Assembly: GCA_902596165.1 (NCBI GenBank)
Contig: CACJSU010000007.1
Span: 1-64,000 of the forward strand
Direction of reading: 5' to 3'
Length of the DNA stretch: 64,000 nucleotides
Source: an uncultured SAR86 cluster bacterium
Lineage (GTDB): Bacteria; Pseudomonadota; Gammaproteobacteria; Magnimaribacterales; D2472
Part shown: positions 35,769 to 44,468 of the stretch, in pieces
How the letters are laid out: each line of letters begins with the position of its first letter
Position numbering within the stretch: the first letter of the stretch is position 1
The notes under the pieces: model-generated
Told to the model about the DNA's origin: nothing
Seen by the model: the letters and a program-made list of their open reading frames with translations, nothing else
Database searches by the model: none
Program-made: the position numbers and the translations under genes

Positions 35769-35987
35769 TTAGTCGGGCACCCTCCAAATAGAGTAAAGCT
35801 TTAAAGAGCCATACAAAGCCCAAACCACAACAAAACCCCACCATATAGCAAAAAACCAATCATTTTTATTGGTTCCGTTCCAATCAAGCCATTCAAAGAT
35901 AAATGCCTCAACAAATAAATCAAATGACAAAAGCAAAAAAAATCCAAAAACCCACAAAAGAAAGAAATTTGAGGGCTTCATAGGCAT
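35769..35987 (-). CDS. Small two-helix membrane protein, unknown
   Basis: 72 residues, two hydrophobic segments (about 8-28 and 43-64) rich in Trp and Phe. Not recognised. It lies between the DUF952 gene and an isoprenylcysteine methyltransferase-like gene, with ten- and eleven-base gaps on the same strand. Confidence 0.6.
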   Translation of the reverse strand: MPMKPSNFFLLWVFGFFLLLSFDLFVEAFIFEWLDWNGTNKNDWFFAIWWGFVVVWALYGSLKLYSIWRVPD

Positions 35988-35998
35988 CTATTACCGGA

Positions 35999-36445
35999 CT
36001 AAATCCACCTTCTGGTTGATTTAATATATTTTTCAAAGTCATGAGAAAAAAGATCTTTCATCGCTCTCTCTTCAGGAATAATTTGAAACTTTGTTATGTA
36101 TGCGCAAAATAAAGCGACCAGAAAAATGCCGCCTAAAAGATTAAAAGATACAGATATTGAGCTTAATATAAATGCCATACCAAGATACATTGGATTTCGT
36201 GTATATTTGAAAATCCCATCTGTAACTAACTTTGTTGCTTGATCAGGGCTCAAGGGATTGACGGTTGTATTATCTTTTCTAAATAATCGAACAGCAGATA
36301 TTAAAATAAAAAAACCCAGCAAAAGTAGAAAAATTCCAAGATAAGATGAATGCAGAATTTCAACCACAGGAAGCATTTCTCTAGAAAAATAGATTGCTAA
36401 ACCAAATATCAAGGTAACTATAGGTGGTGGAATTTTTGTTTCCAT
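35999..36445 (-). CDS. Isoprenylcysteine carboxyl methyltransferase (ICMT)-like protein
   Basis: 148-residue membrane protein of the ICMT/PEMT superfamily. The SAM-binding signature is visible as YTRNPMYLGMAFIL (about 81-94), and the C-terminal EERAMKDLF contains the E-E-x-x family motif. Bacterial homologues methylate lipids or unknown small substrates. There is no hint of protein prenylation nearby. Confidence 0.83.
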   Translation of the reverse strand: METKIPPPIVTLIFGLAIYFSREMLPVVEILHSSYLGIFLLLLGFFILISAVRLFRKDNTTVNPLSPDQATKLVTDGIFKYTRNPMYLGMAFILSSISVSFNLLGGIFLVALFCAYITKFQIIPEERAMKDLFSHDFEKYIKSTRRWI

Positions 36446-36446
36446 T

Positions 36447-36962
36447 TTACTTAACCCTCCTCACCCTTAAACTGGTTTTCTTTCCTTCGACCTTCATGAC
36501 ATAGCCGCTCATAAAACCCTCAGAAATGGAAACTGTTTGCCCTTTACTTACTGGGGCTCGATCATAGAAATCCTTTACGCTTCGCCAGGTTTGGTTATTG
36601 TCTAGATTTATATAAATCTTGTAGTTGCCACGTTTACTTACATTAACTATTTTTGCTGTGATAGAAAAATCTTCTTTTGGTTTTTCTAAACCATAATCCT
36701 TTTCCTTTTGTTCATCGATTTTTATAGCTTCTTGTTTTTTGGTAATAATTAATGCTTCTTGCATTGATTTTTTTTCTTTAAAAATGGAATCGTAACAGCC
36801 AAGTCTTTCAGCTGGATCAATTTTATCTAGACACTGTTGTATGTCTGAGTTGTAAGAAAAAGCAGGCACACTTAAAATAAATAAGCCAATAAAAACGACG
36901 GGCTTAAATTTAAATGATCCACGCTGAATTTTTTTTAATATTAATTTTTTAAGATTTTTCAT
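36447..36962 (-). CDS. Exported protein of unknown function with C-terminal beta domain
   Basis: 171 residues: basic N-terminus, hydrophobic signal segment (about 22-36, ending PAFSYN), then a Cys-containing segment IQQCLDKIDPAERLGCYD resembling a pattern common in secreted proteobacterial proteins, and a C-terminal beta-rich domain (VNVSKRGNYKIYINLDNNQTW...). I cannot name the family. It ends one base before the ICMT-like gene start. Confidence 0.65.
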   Translation of the reverse strand: MKNLKKLILKKIQRGSFKFKPVVFIGLFILSVPAFSYNSDIQQCLDKIDPAERLGCYDSIFKEKKSMQEALIITKKQEAIKIDEQKEKDYGLEKPKEDFSITAKIVNVSKRGNYKIYINLDNNQTWRSVKDFYDRAPVSKGQTVSISEGFMSGYVMKVEGKKTSLRVRRVK

Positions 36963-37022
36963 AGTTTTAAAAATATAACCCTACAACATGAGAAGTCAAA
37001 AAGTTTTTTGTGGTCAGATCCC

Positions 37023-37883
37023 CTAGACTTTATTTTTTATATGGGTGCTGGGTGGCTCAAAAAATACATTTAACCTCTCGCCAAAATTATTCTTATTCTT
37101 AATATCGTCAATCATGGATGCCCAAGCCATAAAAGTTATCTTTGTCGGATTATAAGTATTTACATTGTTGACCAAGCCAAACTTCACAGGCTCTTCTTCA
37201 GGCTCAAAGGTTCCAAACATTCTGTCCCAAATTATTAAGAGATTTCCATAATTCTTATCTATGTATTGCTTGTTAGAGCCATGATGCACTCGATGATGAG
37301 AAGGGGTGTTAAAAACCCACTCGACAAAGCCAAGCTTACCAACAATTTGCGTATGACCAACTATTCCCCATAAAGTGCTCATAACTCCAGCTACTGCAAT
37401 GATTGTTGGATCAAATCCAATGAGTGGAAGCACAATAAAAAATGGTATTTTAGAAATGGGGCCAAACCATGCTTGCCTAAAAGAAACTGCAAAATTCATT
37501 TCTTCACTTGAATGATGGCTAAGATGAATTGCCCAGAGAAACCTAACCCTATGTGACATTCTATGGTAAATATAAAAAACAAAATCAATCATGATGAAGG
37601 TTAAAACCCACATCGCCCACAAAGGCAAAATACTTGCAAGATCAAAAGCCTTAAATTGATATAGATAGAAATGAAAAGCTAAGATCAGCCCTTTAATAGA
37701 AAAAGCTACAATAATATTTCCAGCAAGCAAACCAATGGTGCAAAGAGTGTCTTCTTTCTTGTAGTATTTGTTATTTTGCCAGTTTGAGATTAAAAGCTCG
37801 GCAAAAATCATCGCCATCACAATTGGCACCCCAATTGCGTAAACCTCATTTACAGTCAGATCAGTCAAAATATTACCTTCCAA
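37023..37883 (-). CDS. Sterol desaturase/fatty acid hydroxylase family protein
   Basis: 286-residue membrane di-iron enzyme. Three histidine clusters are present: HRMSH (about 107-111), HLSHHSS (120-126) and HRVHHGSN (196-203), with four or five membrane segments. The family hydroxylates or desaturates lipids; the substrate is not deducible. The frame begins with TTG at 37883 without an obvious ribosome site, so the true start may be slightly downstream. Confidence 0.86.
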   Translation of the reverse strand: MEGNILTDLTVNEVYAIGVPIVMAMIFAELLISNWQNNKYYKKEDTLCTIGLLAGNIIVAFSIKGLILAFHFYLYQFKAFDLASILPLWAMWVLTFIMIDFVFYIYHRMSHRVRFLWAIHLSHHSSEEMNFAVSFRQAWFGPISKIPFFIVLPLIGFDPTIIAVAGVMSTLWGIVGHTQIVGKLGFVEWVFNTPSHHRVHHGSNKQYIDKNYGNLLIIWDRMFGTFEPEEEPVKFGLVNNVNTYNPTKITFMAWASMIDDIKNKNNFGERLNVFFEPPSTHIKNKV

Positions 37884-37935
37884 AAGATAGGGTAATATGA
37901 TTTAGATCATTTAGCACATTTTTAACAATCAGATT

Positions 37936-38994
37936 TTAGGCAGTGTCTCCATAATCCTGCATATGCTTTGCTGTTCTTTCGTTTGTGCCATACATAAAGT
38001 GATTTTCCATTTTCTCTCTATATTTACTTGCTGGGACAGTTAGCCCAACAGCTTCTGCTACTTCTCTTTGATGCATGGGGGTAGCTCCGCAACAAACACC
38101 GAGCAGCCTAATGCCTATACTGTGGACTTCTTTAAAGAATTCGCGCATCTCATATCTATTACAATATAGCGGATCTAAGGCAGTGGGGAATGTTCTCCCA
38201 TGTGGTGCATGGCAAGTACAACCATTATTATCGGGTAAATTGAAAAAAGTTGGATGCTCTTCAGTTGTTCTGAATGGAAGTGGCAAAGCAGCCATATGGC
38301 AGCTTATAGCCTCTCTTATTTCTTTTAAATAAGGAAGCATGGTCTGCGGCCCTCTAAAACAGTTCATTCCAACGACGTCGGCACCCCTTTGCTCAAGCTC
38401 CTTACATGTATCAACTATTGAAACCCCATCGCGCATAATATTTTCTCCCATCGGAGCAATATTTATGACCGAAGGCAGTCCAGACTTTTGAATAATTTCA
38501 AGTGCTTTATATGCTTCTTCGGCATAATAAAAAGTTTCTCCCATAATTAAATCAGCTCCTTCATCTACAGCCCATTCAACCATTTCATTAAACATGCGCT
38601 CCACTTCAAGCTGAGAGTCCTTGTTGCCCTCTTCCCAAATATTAGAATTTGAAATATTGCCGGACATTAAATTGGGCTCTCCTCCACCAATAGGATTATC
38701 GGCAACTTTTTTTGCAATTTTAAGAGCAGCTCTATTGAGTGGCTCCAGAAGCTCCTCCTTACCAATAACTCTCATTTTTTCTCTATGTCCGTTATAGGTA
38801 AAAGCCTGAACGATGTCAGATCCAGCATGTTGAAAATCCTTATGAAGATTCTCTAAAGCCTCTGGGTGCTCCAATGCAACCATGGGCACAAACTCGCCCG
38901 AAGCCAAATAGCCTCTTTTTTCTACCTCAAATAAAAAGCCCTCAGCGCAAATTACTGGGCCCTCATCTAATCTTTCAAGTAATTGTCTTTTCAT
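37936..38994 (-). CDS. Betaine-homocysteine methyltransferase-like enzyme
   Basis: 352-residue homocysteine S-methyltransferase barrel. Zinc ligands are the cysteine in GMNCFRGP and the C-terminal pair in LLGVCCGATP. The N-terminal EGFLFEVEKRGYL and QAFTYNGHREKM resemble BHMT. It would use betaine or a related methyl donor to make methionine. I chose ATG 38994 because GAGG lies ten bases upstream; the open frame extends to a TTG at 39009. The 5' leader contains a SAM-II/SAM-V-like riboswitch candidate and a second hairpin, supporting a methionine-cycle role. Confidence 0.88.
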   Translation of the reverse strand: MKRQLLERLDEGPVICAEGFLFEVEKRGYLASGEFVPMVALEHPEALENLHKDFQHAGSDIVQAFTYNGHREKMRVIGKEELLEPLNRAALKIAKKVADNPIGGGEPNLMSGNISNSNIWEEGNKDSQLEVERMFNEMVEWAVDEGADLIMGETFYYAEEAYKALEIIQKSGLPSVINIAPMGENIMRDGVSIVDTCKELEQRGADVVGMNCFRGPQTMLPYLKEIREAISCHMAALPLPFRTTEEHPTFFNLPDNNGCTCHAPHGRTFPTALDPLYCNRYEMREFFKEVHSIGIRLLGVCCGATPMHQREVAEAVGLTVPASKYREKMENHFMYGTNERTAKHMQDYGDTA

Positions 38995-39014
38995 ATTTAT
39001 ATACCTCAAATTAA

Positions 39015-39048
39015 CCCAGTAACACCTGCGTATAGAGCAGCTGTTGGG
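39015..39048 (-). promoter_or_regulatory. Hairpin in the leader, possible riboswitch expression platform
   Basis: Imperfect hairpin in the transcript between aptamer and start codon: outer stem CCCA/TGGG, inner stem ACAGCUGC against GCAGGUGU with one G-G mismatch, loop of seven. UUAAUUU and the ribosome site GAGG follow directly. It could terminate transcription or mask initiation. Confidence 0.5.
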
Positions 39049-39075
39049 CTTTTAGTTAAATCCTGGGAAAAAATT

Positions 39076-39127
39076 CCGTTTTAGCACTTTCTTTAAAAAT
39101 CGCGGCAATAGGATCAAATCACGATTA
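39076..39127 (-). promoter_or_regulatory. SAM-II/SAM-V-like riboswitch aptamer
   Basis: Read on the - strand, a stem AATCGTG / CGCGATT encloses a loop containing GATTTGATCC and TATTGC, followed by a TTTAAA segment and then GTGCTAAAACGG. These blocks match the SAM-II core order (P1 stem, G-A-U-U-U...C-C...A-U-U-G-C loop, U-A-A-A, G-C-U-A-A-A...G-G), in which the terminal G-G pairs back to the loop C-C to make an H-type pseudoknot. It lies about 80 bases before a homocysteine methyltransferase gene, the expected target of SAM control. Recognised by eye, not by covariance search. Confidence 0.72.
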
Positions 39128-39172
39128 AATTCATTTTAATACATGGTAATTATTTTGCAATTACTATTTAAA

Positions 39173-40441
39173 CTAACTCAGATCGTCTCTAGGCTTAAAT
39201 TCCAGCACGGTAGCATTAATACAGTATCTTGGCATTCCGTTAGGGCCGTCTGGAAACACATGCCCCAAATGAATATCTGAGGTAACAGATCTTATTTCTG
39301 TCCTTCGCAATCCATAGCTATTATCAGGCTTTGTATAAACAGAACCCTTGATTGGAGCCGTAAATGACAGCCATCCCGTATTGGAATTAAACCTGTCTTT
39401 GGTATCGAATAATGGAGCACCACTTAATTTATCAACAAAAATACCATCGGGGGTATTTTTAAAAATTTCATACTCTTTGCAAAATCTTGCATCTGTTCCC
39501 TGCTGAAAGGCAACTTTGTAAGCTTCTGAATCTCTGAGCTTAAAGTAGCCAAGAGCTTCATAAAATTCTTTAGGGCTAAGGTACCCCTGATAACCAAAAG
39601 ATTCTTTTCCATTTTCCAAAAATAAAATAGTTGGAGTCGCCCATGTGGGAGATTTAATCTCTAAGCCCTGAAGTTGGTTAGCTAGCCTAAACACTAAGGG
39701 AATATCGCCATAATAGTTCTTAACAACATCTGATCTAAATTTGTCACAATAGGGGCAATAGCCTTCTGCTTCAATCACGATCATATGCTTTCCTGAAAGC
39801 AAGTCTGAATTATCAAGAATTTCAATAGTTTCTTTTTTTACAAACTTAACCCCCGTTGAATGATCTGGGCAATACCCATTTGGATTTTTTGCTATATAGT
39901 CTTGATGATATTTTTCTGCTTTGTAAAACTTTCTAATTGGCTTTACTGAGGTTGCAATGGAGCCATAACCTGCTGCTGACAAAAGCTCTTGAAAGGTTTT
40001 AAGAACCCTATCAATTACTTTCTTTTGCTCTGCAGTTGAATACAAAATGATAGATCTATACTGGGTACCAATATCATTTCCCTGTCGATTTAGCTGAGTG
40101 GGATCATGAGACTCAAAATAATGCATTAAAAGCTGTTCAGTAGAAATAATATTCTTGTTATAAGTTACCTCAACTACCTCTGCATGATTGTTATCATTAA
40201 ATTTATTTTTAAGTTTTGTAATTTCCCTATAAGTTGCTCGAACGCCTTTTCCGTCGGCATAACCAGAAACAGCATCAATAACCCCAGGCAAAGATTCATA
40301 ACCCTTTTCTGCTCCCCAAAAACAACCTGAGCCTAAAACGATTTTTTCTGAATGAACGGTAGCATCAATGGTAGAAGCAGACAGTAAGCCCCAAAAGAAT
40401 GGAGAGATCAGTATGTATAAAAAGAGTATTGATTTTTTCAT
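39173..40441 (-). CDS. msrAB: Exported MsrA-thioredoxin-MsrB methionine sulfoxide reductase fusion
   Basis: 422 residues, signal peptide at about 1-23, then three domains. MsrA (about 33-195) has its catalytic cysteine in GSGCFWG (C40). A thioredoxin-like domain (about 205-305) has C229-P-Y-C232. MsrB (about 315-415) has catalytic C407 in RYCIN and the GHVFPDGP signature. MsrA reduces S- and MsrB R-methionine sulfoxide, and the central domain could recycle them. The order differs from Neisseria PilB (thioredoxin-MsrA-MsrB). ATG at 40441 follows an in-frame TTG. Confidence 0.9.
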   Translation of the reverse strand: MKKSILFLYILISPFFWGLLSASTIDATVHSEKIVLGSGCFWGAEKGYESLPGVIDAVSGYADGKGVRATYREITKLKNKFNDNNHAEVVEVTYNKNIISTEQLLMHYFESHDPTQLNRQGNDIGTQYRSIILYSTAEQKKVIDRVLKTFQELLSAAGYGSIATSVKPIRKFYKAEKYHQDYIAKNPNGYCPDHSTGVKFVKKETIEILDNSDLLSGKHMIVIEAEGYCPYCDKFRSDVVKNYYGDIPLVFRLANQLQGLEIKSPTWATPTILFLENGKESFGYQGYLSPKEFYEALGYFKLRDSEAYKVAFQQGTDARFCKEYEIFKNTPDGIFVDKLSGAPLFDTKDRFNSNTGWLSFTAPIKGSVYTKPDNSYGLRRTEIRSVTSDIHLGHVFPDGPNGMPRYCINATVLEFKPRDDLS

Positions 40442-40456
40442 CAAGCAAACATTTTA

Positions 40457-40819
40457 TCAAATAAAGTTGATAGCCATATCAAATAAAGCAACGATTGATA
40501 AAGCCCAAACAAAACTTCTTAAGGGTTGAGCTTGATGTCCAGATTCGTTTGCAGGCTTTAAATTAAAACCGGAAATATAAACTGCTGCAAAAATTACTCG
40601 TAGAAGCAGCCAGAAAAATGCAGAAACATCATTAACCTGAACATCGAAGATAATTGAAAGAATGGCTAGTGCTAAAAATACTGGTAGCGACTCTTTTAAA
40701 TTTTCTGTTGCACGCCTTGACCTTTGAAACATCTCCTTTGTCATTATTCCTTTAAGAGTTACCGGAAGAAATAGTTGCAGAAAATATAAGAGCAAGGAGT
40801 ATAAAATTATTTCGATCAT
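40457..40819 (-). CDS. MAPEG family membrane protein
   Basis: 120 residues with four hydrophobic segments. The order of segments, FQRSRRATENLKESLPVFLAL after helix 1 and the closing LRSFVWALS match MAPEG-type proteins (membrane-associated eicosanoid/glutathione enzymes). Bacterial members are mostly uncharacterised. It lies 15 bases before msrAB on the same strand. Confidence 0.8.
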   Translation of the reverse strand: MIEIILYSLLLYFLQLFLPVTLKGIMTKEMFQRSRRATENLKESLPVFLALAILSIIFDVQVNDVSAFFWLLLRVIFAAVYISGFNLKPANESGHQAQPLRSFVWALSIVALFDMAINFI

Positions 40820-40890
40820 AGCTTTTAATTTAGGTTAATAGAGTTATCAAAATGTTTCATAAGTGGATCAAAAATAAAAAAATATTGCGT

Positions 40891-41733
40891 TTAATCGAGG
40901 TGCTGAATAAGAAGCGTAGGGACATTTTGGGTATGCGATTTTACTGTAGCAACCAAAGTTTTTTCCTTCACTCCTTTTTGAATTGGTGTTACTTCAACTC
41001 CTTCATCTAAAAGTCGTTGATGAGCTTTTTCTATATCTTTTACATCCCAAGCCAGGCCCCAAATCTTATCGCTGGGCGGCAAACTATCTTCTTGCTCTAT
41101 AACTTCTATGGTGGTTTTATTCAGTCTAAAAAAGAGCATCCTTTTTTGCCAATGCTCAATAACTTTATCAAGGGCGAGACGAATGTTAAAAATGTCTTGA
41201 TAGATTTCTATGAAGCCATCTGCGTCATTGGTATTAATTACAACATGGTCTAATTTGTGAGGAGATGATGACTCTATGCTTTCGGGCTGAGGAAGATTTC
41301 CCTCAGTGTGCTCGATGACAAAAGAAAAGATGCCTCTGGTGAGCTCGGGGGGAAGGAACAAATTTTTCCATTTTCTTACCTGCTGATCAGAAGAATTTAT
41401 ACCCTCCCCATCAGAAGGATCTCCCATGAGGAACTTCCTTTCTTGAAGAGAGCTATGAACGCTAGCAATATCCTCTGTAGCAAAGACCATGCCAATTAGA
41501 CCTTCACCAGTTGTATCTAAGTAATAATTTACAAGGTCAGCACCTAAACCTTCACTGGTAGGAGCCAGCAACTCAAAATAAGTATTTTGGAAATTGAACA
41601 AGGAGTTGCTTGTGCCTAATTCTTTGTGTGTGCCACTCCAAACAGGTGCCATACCAAATAATTTTTGATAATTATTTTCAGCCTCCTGCAAGTCTTTAAC
41701 CGCAACGATAAGGTGATCTAATTGGTTAAACAT
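40891..41733 (-). CDS. VOC/glyoxalase-like domain protein
   Basis: 280 residues, two VOC modules: N-terminal FNQLDHLIVAVKDLQEAENNYQKLFG and second-half HKLDHVVINTNDADGFIEIYQDIF, each with the first metal-ligand histidine. The glyoxalase-like domain 3 (PF13468) fits. The reaction is unknown. Precedes a methyltransferase gene's stop by nine bases on the same strand. Confidence 0.8.
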   Translation of the reverse strand: MFNQLDHLIVAVKDLQEAENNYQKLFGMAPVWSGTHKELGTSNSLFNFQNTYFELLAPTSEGLGADLVNYYLDTTGEGLIGMVFATEDIASVHSSLQERKFLMGDPSDGEGINSSDQQVRKWKNLFLPPELTRGIFSFVIEHTEGNLPQPESIESSSPHKLDHVVINTNDADGFIEIYQDIFNIRLALDKVIEHWQKRMLFFRLNKTTIEVIEQEDSLPPSDKIWGLAWDVKDIEKAHQRLLDEGVEVTPIQKGVKEKTLVATVKSHTQNVPTLLIQHLD

Positions 41734-41742
41734 TTTATGTAA

Positions 41743-42390
41743 CTATTTTTTTCCAGTTAAAACCAAGGTTCCCGCCCAGTCCTTGGATTGATTGGCTCGC
41801 CAGCTTTTAATATGATTAAAACCTGCTTGCATAAAAAAATTGACCCATTCTGTCTCTTTAAACATTTGCATTCTGGTGCCTACTTTTTCTTCCCAGGAAT
41901 GGGAATCACTATTTTCATGGTACAAATCTATGCCGACGATTAGTCTTCCTCCCTCGTTTAGCCAAGAGTTAGCTATTTTTTTTAATATCGCAGCTGGGTT
42001 TTCTAGATAGTAGAGCACTTCCATCGAGTGAATGAGGTCATACCTTTGGGTAGGTTCGTGCTCATCAATATTGGCAAGAATATACTCCTCGCCGCCTCCT
42101 AGCTTTCTTGCTTTAGAAATCATTTGAGGGGCCCCATCAATACCATGGGCATAACTACAGGTTGATTTTTCAGCTATCTTTCTTACCACCCAACCATTAC
42201 CACAGCCCAAGTCTAAAAATGAAAAATTTTTATTAAGATGTTCTCTTTCCTTAATTGCAAAATCGAGCATTTCACTGACTGCTGCTGCATGGCCTTTTTC
42301 CATGCCAATGTCTTTACCTTGTTCTGCCCAGGTTCCAAAAACATCTACTGCTTTTTGCATTCTTTGATTAAAAGCTTTTTTGGTAGCCAA
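41743..42390 (-). CDS. Class I SAM methyltransferase
   Basis: About 215 residues. Motif I is FLDLGCGNGWVVRKI (about 60-74), then GIDGAPQMI and DLIHSMEVLYYLENP, typical of methyltransferase domain 25. The N-terminal WAEQGKDIGMEKGHAAAV is characteristic of a subgroup seen widely in bacteria; substrate unknown. The frame opens at TTG 42390 (23-base overlap with the upstream barrel gene); an ATG at 42360 is an alternative start. Confidence 0.83.
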   Translation of the reverse strand: MATKKAFNQRMQKAVDVFGTWAEQGKDIGMEKGHAAAVSEMLDFAIKEREHLNKNFSFLDLGCGNGWVVRKIAEKSTCSYAHGIDGAPQMISKARKLGGGEEYILANIDEHEPTQRYDLIHSMEVLYYLENPAAILKKIANSWLNEGGRLIVGIDLYHENSDSHSWEEKVGTRMQMFKETEWVNFFMQAGFNHIKSWRANQSKDWAGTLVLTGKK

Positions 42391-43453
42391 TGATGACTTG
42401 ATAATCTGTTTTCATTTGAAGATTATTCTTATTTTGATTAACAGGTTTTAGTATTTCAATGCCAATGCTGTCATTCCCGCTGAAAAAGATATCTAAATTA
42501 ATATTCATACCTAGACCGACAAATATTTCTGTGCCTCCATAGTTGTTAGGATTTGCTGTTTGAACAGGCGCCATGATTAATGGGTTTCTTCCAGACAAGG
42601 CGTCTTGATCGACAAACTTTAACCTGGAAGAAACAGAAACCTGTTTTGAAAATGGATACTGTATCCATGAATTAAACTCGGTTTGATCTCCAAAAGACCA
42701 ACCAGACTCTGATACAACCATCTTTCTTTTTAGTTGGGTGCCCCAAGTGATATCTTCATTAAGTTTCCTGGTGTTAGTTAGGCCAAAGATTAGGCTGGAT
42801 GAGCCATCCCCAGGCTGCATAGCATAGGGCATGATCATGCTCATCTTCTTGCCCATTGGAGTCAATACTTGCGCCATTGAGTCATCGCTGCCGATAGATT
42901 TTTTAAATGAAATCTCTCCATGCCATTTTGAATTCTTGATTTGGCTGATATGAAACAATGTACTCAAAGAAATATCTGAAAGATCGCTTGAAGACGTATT
43001 AAATTGGCCCACCAACCCTCTACCCATCATTGGAGAGTACGAATTAAGCTGCATATCTCTAGACACATATGTTGCCATCGCCATAAATGTTAAATTGTTT
43101 GATGGGGCATACATGACATCAATCATTGTCATTTTCATGTCCATGTTCTGGGGAACCACAGAGAGGTTTGCTGGCATGTTGCCTAGTGGATTAGGCATCT
43201 CTAAAATCTTTGAATTGCTTATGTTTTTTCCATCAAAGATATTGCCATGCATCTTCATCAATCCCTGCTTAATGGAGAACATAAATCCGCTGTGATGCAT
43301 GCTTCCCATAATCCCAATTGGAGCTAATGTGTGGCTCATAGAATGATGTTTTGAGTTCATTTTTTTCATTTTGGAATGATCATGCATTGGCTCTCCGTCT
43401 TCCGCAAAAAGACCAATTGAAATGCAAGCCAATGATATTAAAAGAAGCTTCAT
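42368..43453 (-). CDS. Met/His-rich outer-membrane barrel-like protein
   Basis: 361 residues with a signal peptide (about 1-17). The first 50 mature residues are packed with Met and His (HDHSKMKKMNSKHHSMSH), as in copper-handling proteins. The rest is beta-rich with alternating hydrophobics and a terminal Phe, as in outer-membrane barrels. No enzyme motif. The next genes downstream are a PepSY and a MerC protein, supporting a metal-related role, possibly copper. Family not identified with confidence. Confidence 0.65.
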   Translation of the reverse strand: MKLLLISLACISIGLFAEDGEPMHDHSKMKKMNSKHHSMSHTLAPIGIMGSMHHSGFMFSIKQGLMKMHGNIFDGKNISNSKILEMPNPLGNMPANLSVVPQNMDMKMTMIDVMYAPSNNLTFMAMATYVSRDMQLNSYSPMMGRGLVGQFNTSSSDLSDISLSTLFHISQIKNSKWHGEISFKKSIGSDDSMAQVLTPMGKKMSMIMPYAMQPGDGSSSLIFGLTNTRKLNEDITWGTQLKRKMVVSESGWSFGDQTEFNSWIQYPFSKQVSVSSRLKFVDQDALSGRNPLIMAPVQTANPNNYGGTEIFVGLGMNINLDIFFSGNDSIGIEILKPVNQNKNNLQMKTDYQVIIGYQKSF

Positions 43454-43992
43454 GATTTTTTGAAAAATAGTATCACGCCTGAAATAGAAGTAAATAAAGC
43501 AATAAATGAAAAAATTTTTAACAGCAAATTATCAATATTATCTCTATCTACCCAATCCATAATATGCAGACCCCACATCAAATCCCAGATTCTCCACTGA
43601 GCAGATCTTATGGCAACGATTTCGCCAGTAAATGGATCTTGATAAACATTGATTTCTTTGCCCTCATTGGAAAGGGAAACAGCTTTATACAAAGGTAATT
43701 TTCGTCCTCGATATTCTGAACCACGTTTTGACTCTTCAACAATCTCTATGGTTTGTGGCTGAAGGGTTGTTTCTTCTTCTATGATCTGCATTGCAGATTC
43801 AAAATCTAGCTTTTCTAATTTTGGGTTATTAGCTATTGATACATCTGTTTTAACAACACGATATTGCTCACCGCGCACATTTTCTATTTTATTGAAAGAA
43901 AAATAGATGCCCGAGACAGTCCATAAAAGGAGCTGAACTGCTATGAGAAGACTGATGTATCTATGAAATTTTCTTAAGGTAATTTTTGTCAT
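43450..43992 (-). CDS. PepSY-domain membrane protein
   Basis: 180 residues with membrane helices at about 12-31 and 156-178 and one PepSY-like domain between (external, with EEETTLQPQTIEIVEES and VYQDPFTGEIVAIRSAQWRIWDLMWGLHIMDW). Short PepSY-TM proteins often sit with metal transport or reductase genes. It overlaps the barrel gene by four bases and the MerC gene by one, so the three are coupled. Confidence 0.82.
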   Translation of the reverse strand: MTKITLRKFHRYISLLIAVQLLLWTVSGIYFSFNKIENVRGEQYRVVKTDVSIANNPKLEKLDFESAMQIIEEETTLQPQTIEIVEESKRGSEYRGRKLPLYKAVSLSNEGKEINVYQDPFTGEIVAIRSAQWRIWDLMWGLHIMDWVDRDNIDNLLLKIFSFIALFTSISGVILFFKKS

Positions 43993-44423
43993 TAATCATG
44001 ACATTCGCAAGCAAGTTCTTTGCAGGCTTTATAGTTTTTGTAGTGTGCAAAGGCAACTGTAATCGAACCCAACAAAGTTAGTGACTTCTCAGCAAACTCT
44101 CCAAGCACACCCTCTCCAAAAAAAACTGCAAAGATAAGGATCCACAAACCTGAAGTGCCTATATAAAAATATGAAAGAATCCTGTGGTTTCTGTAACCAG
44201 TGATCAAAGCATACAGACTCACCGGTAGCACTATTATTAGGAATACTTTGTGGATCAGCTCGTTATCTATCGACAGAGCAAAAAAACCGGAAGTTAAAAT
44301 TAAAAATGAAGGCATTAAAAGGCAATGAATCATGCATGCCATTGATAATGTAATTGATGCCTTGTCTGCGTTTACTTGTGTATTCATATCGTTTGAGGAG
44401 TTGATTCTATTGAACAAATTCAT
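43992..44423 (-). CDS. MerC-domain membrane protein
   Basis: 143 residues, four hydrophobic segments. The MerC signature is the cysteine pair in SMACMIHCLLMP (about 30-36) within helix 1, and the C-terminal CKELACECH adds three cysteines and a histidine. MerC proteins move mercury or other soft metals; chromosomal forms without mer genes probably handle another metal. It is the first gene of the coupled MerC-PepSY-barrel set. Confidence 0.85.
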   Translation of the reverse strand: MNLFNRINSSNDMNTQVNADKASITLSMACMIHCLLMPSFLILTSGFFALSIDNELIHKVFLIIVLPVSLYALITGYRNHRILSYFYIGTSGLWILIFAVFFGEGVLGEFAEKSLTLLGSITVAFAHYKNYKACKELACECHD

Positions 44424-44468
44424 TTACTGCAACCATTAAACCATAGTCGTCAAGTGGTATCTTTGTTT

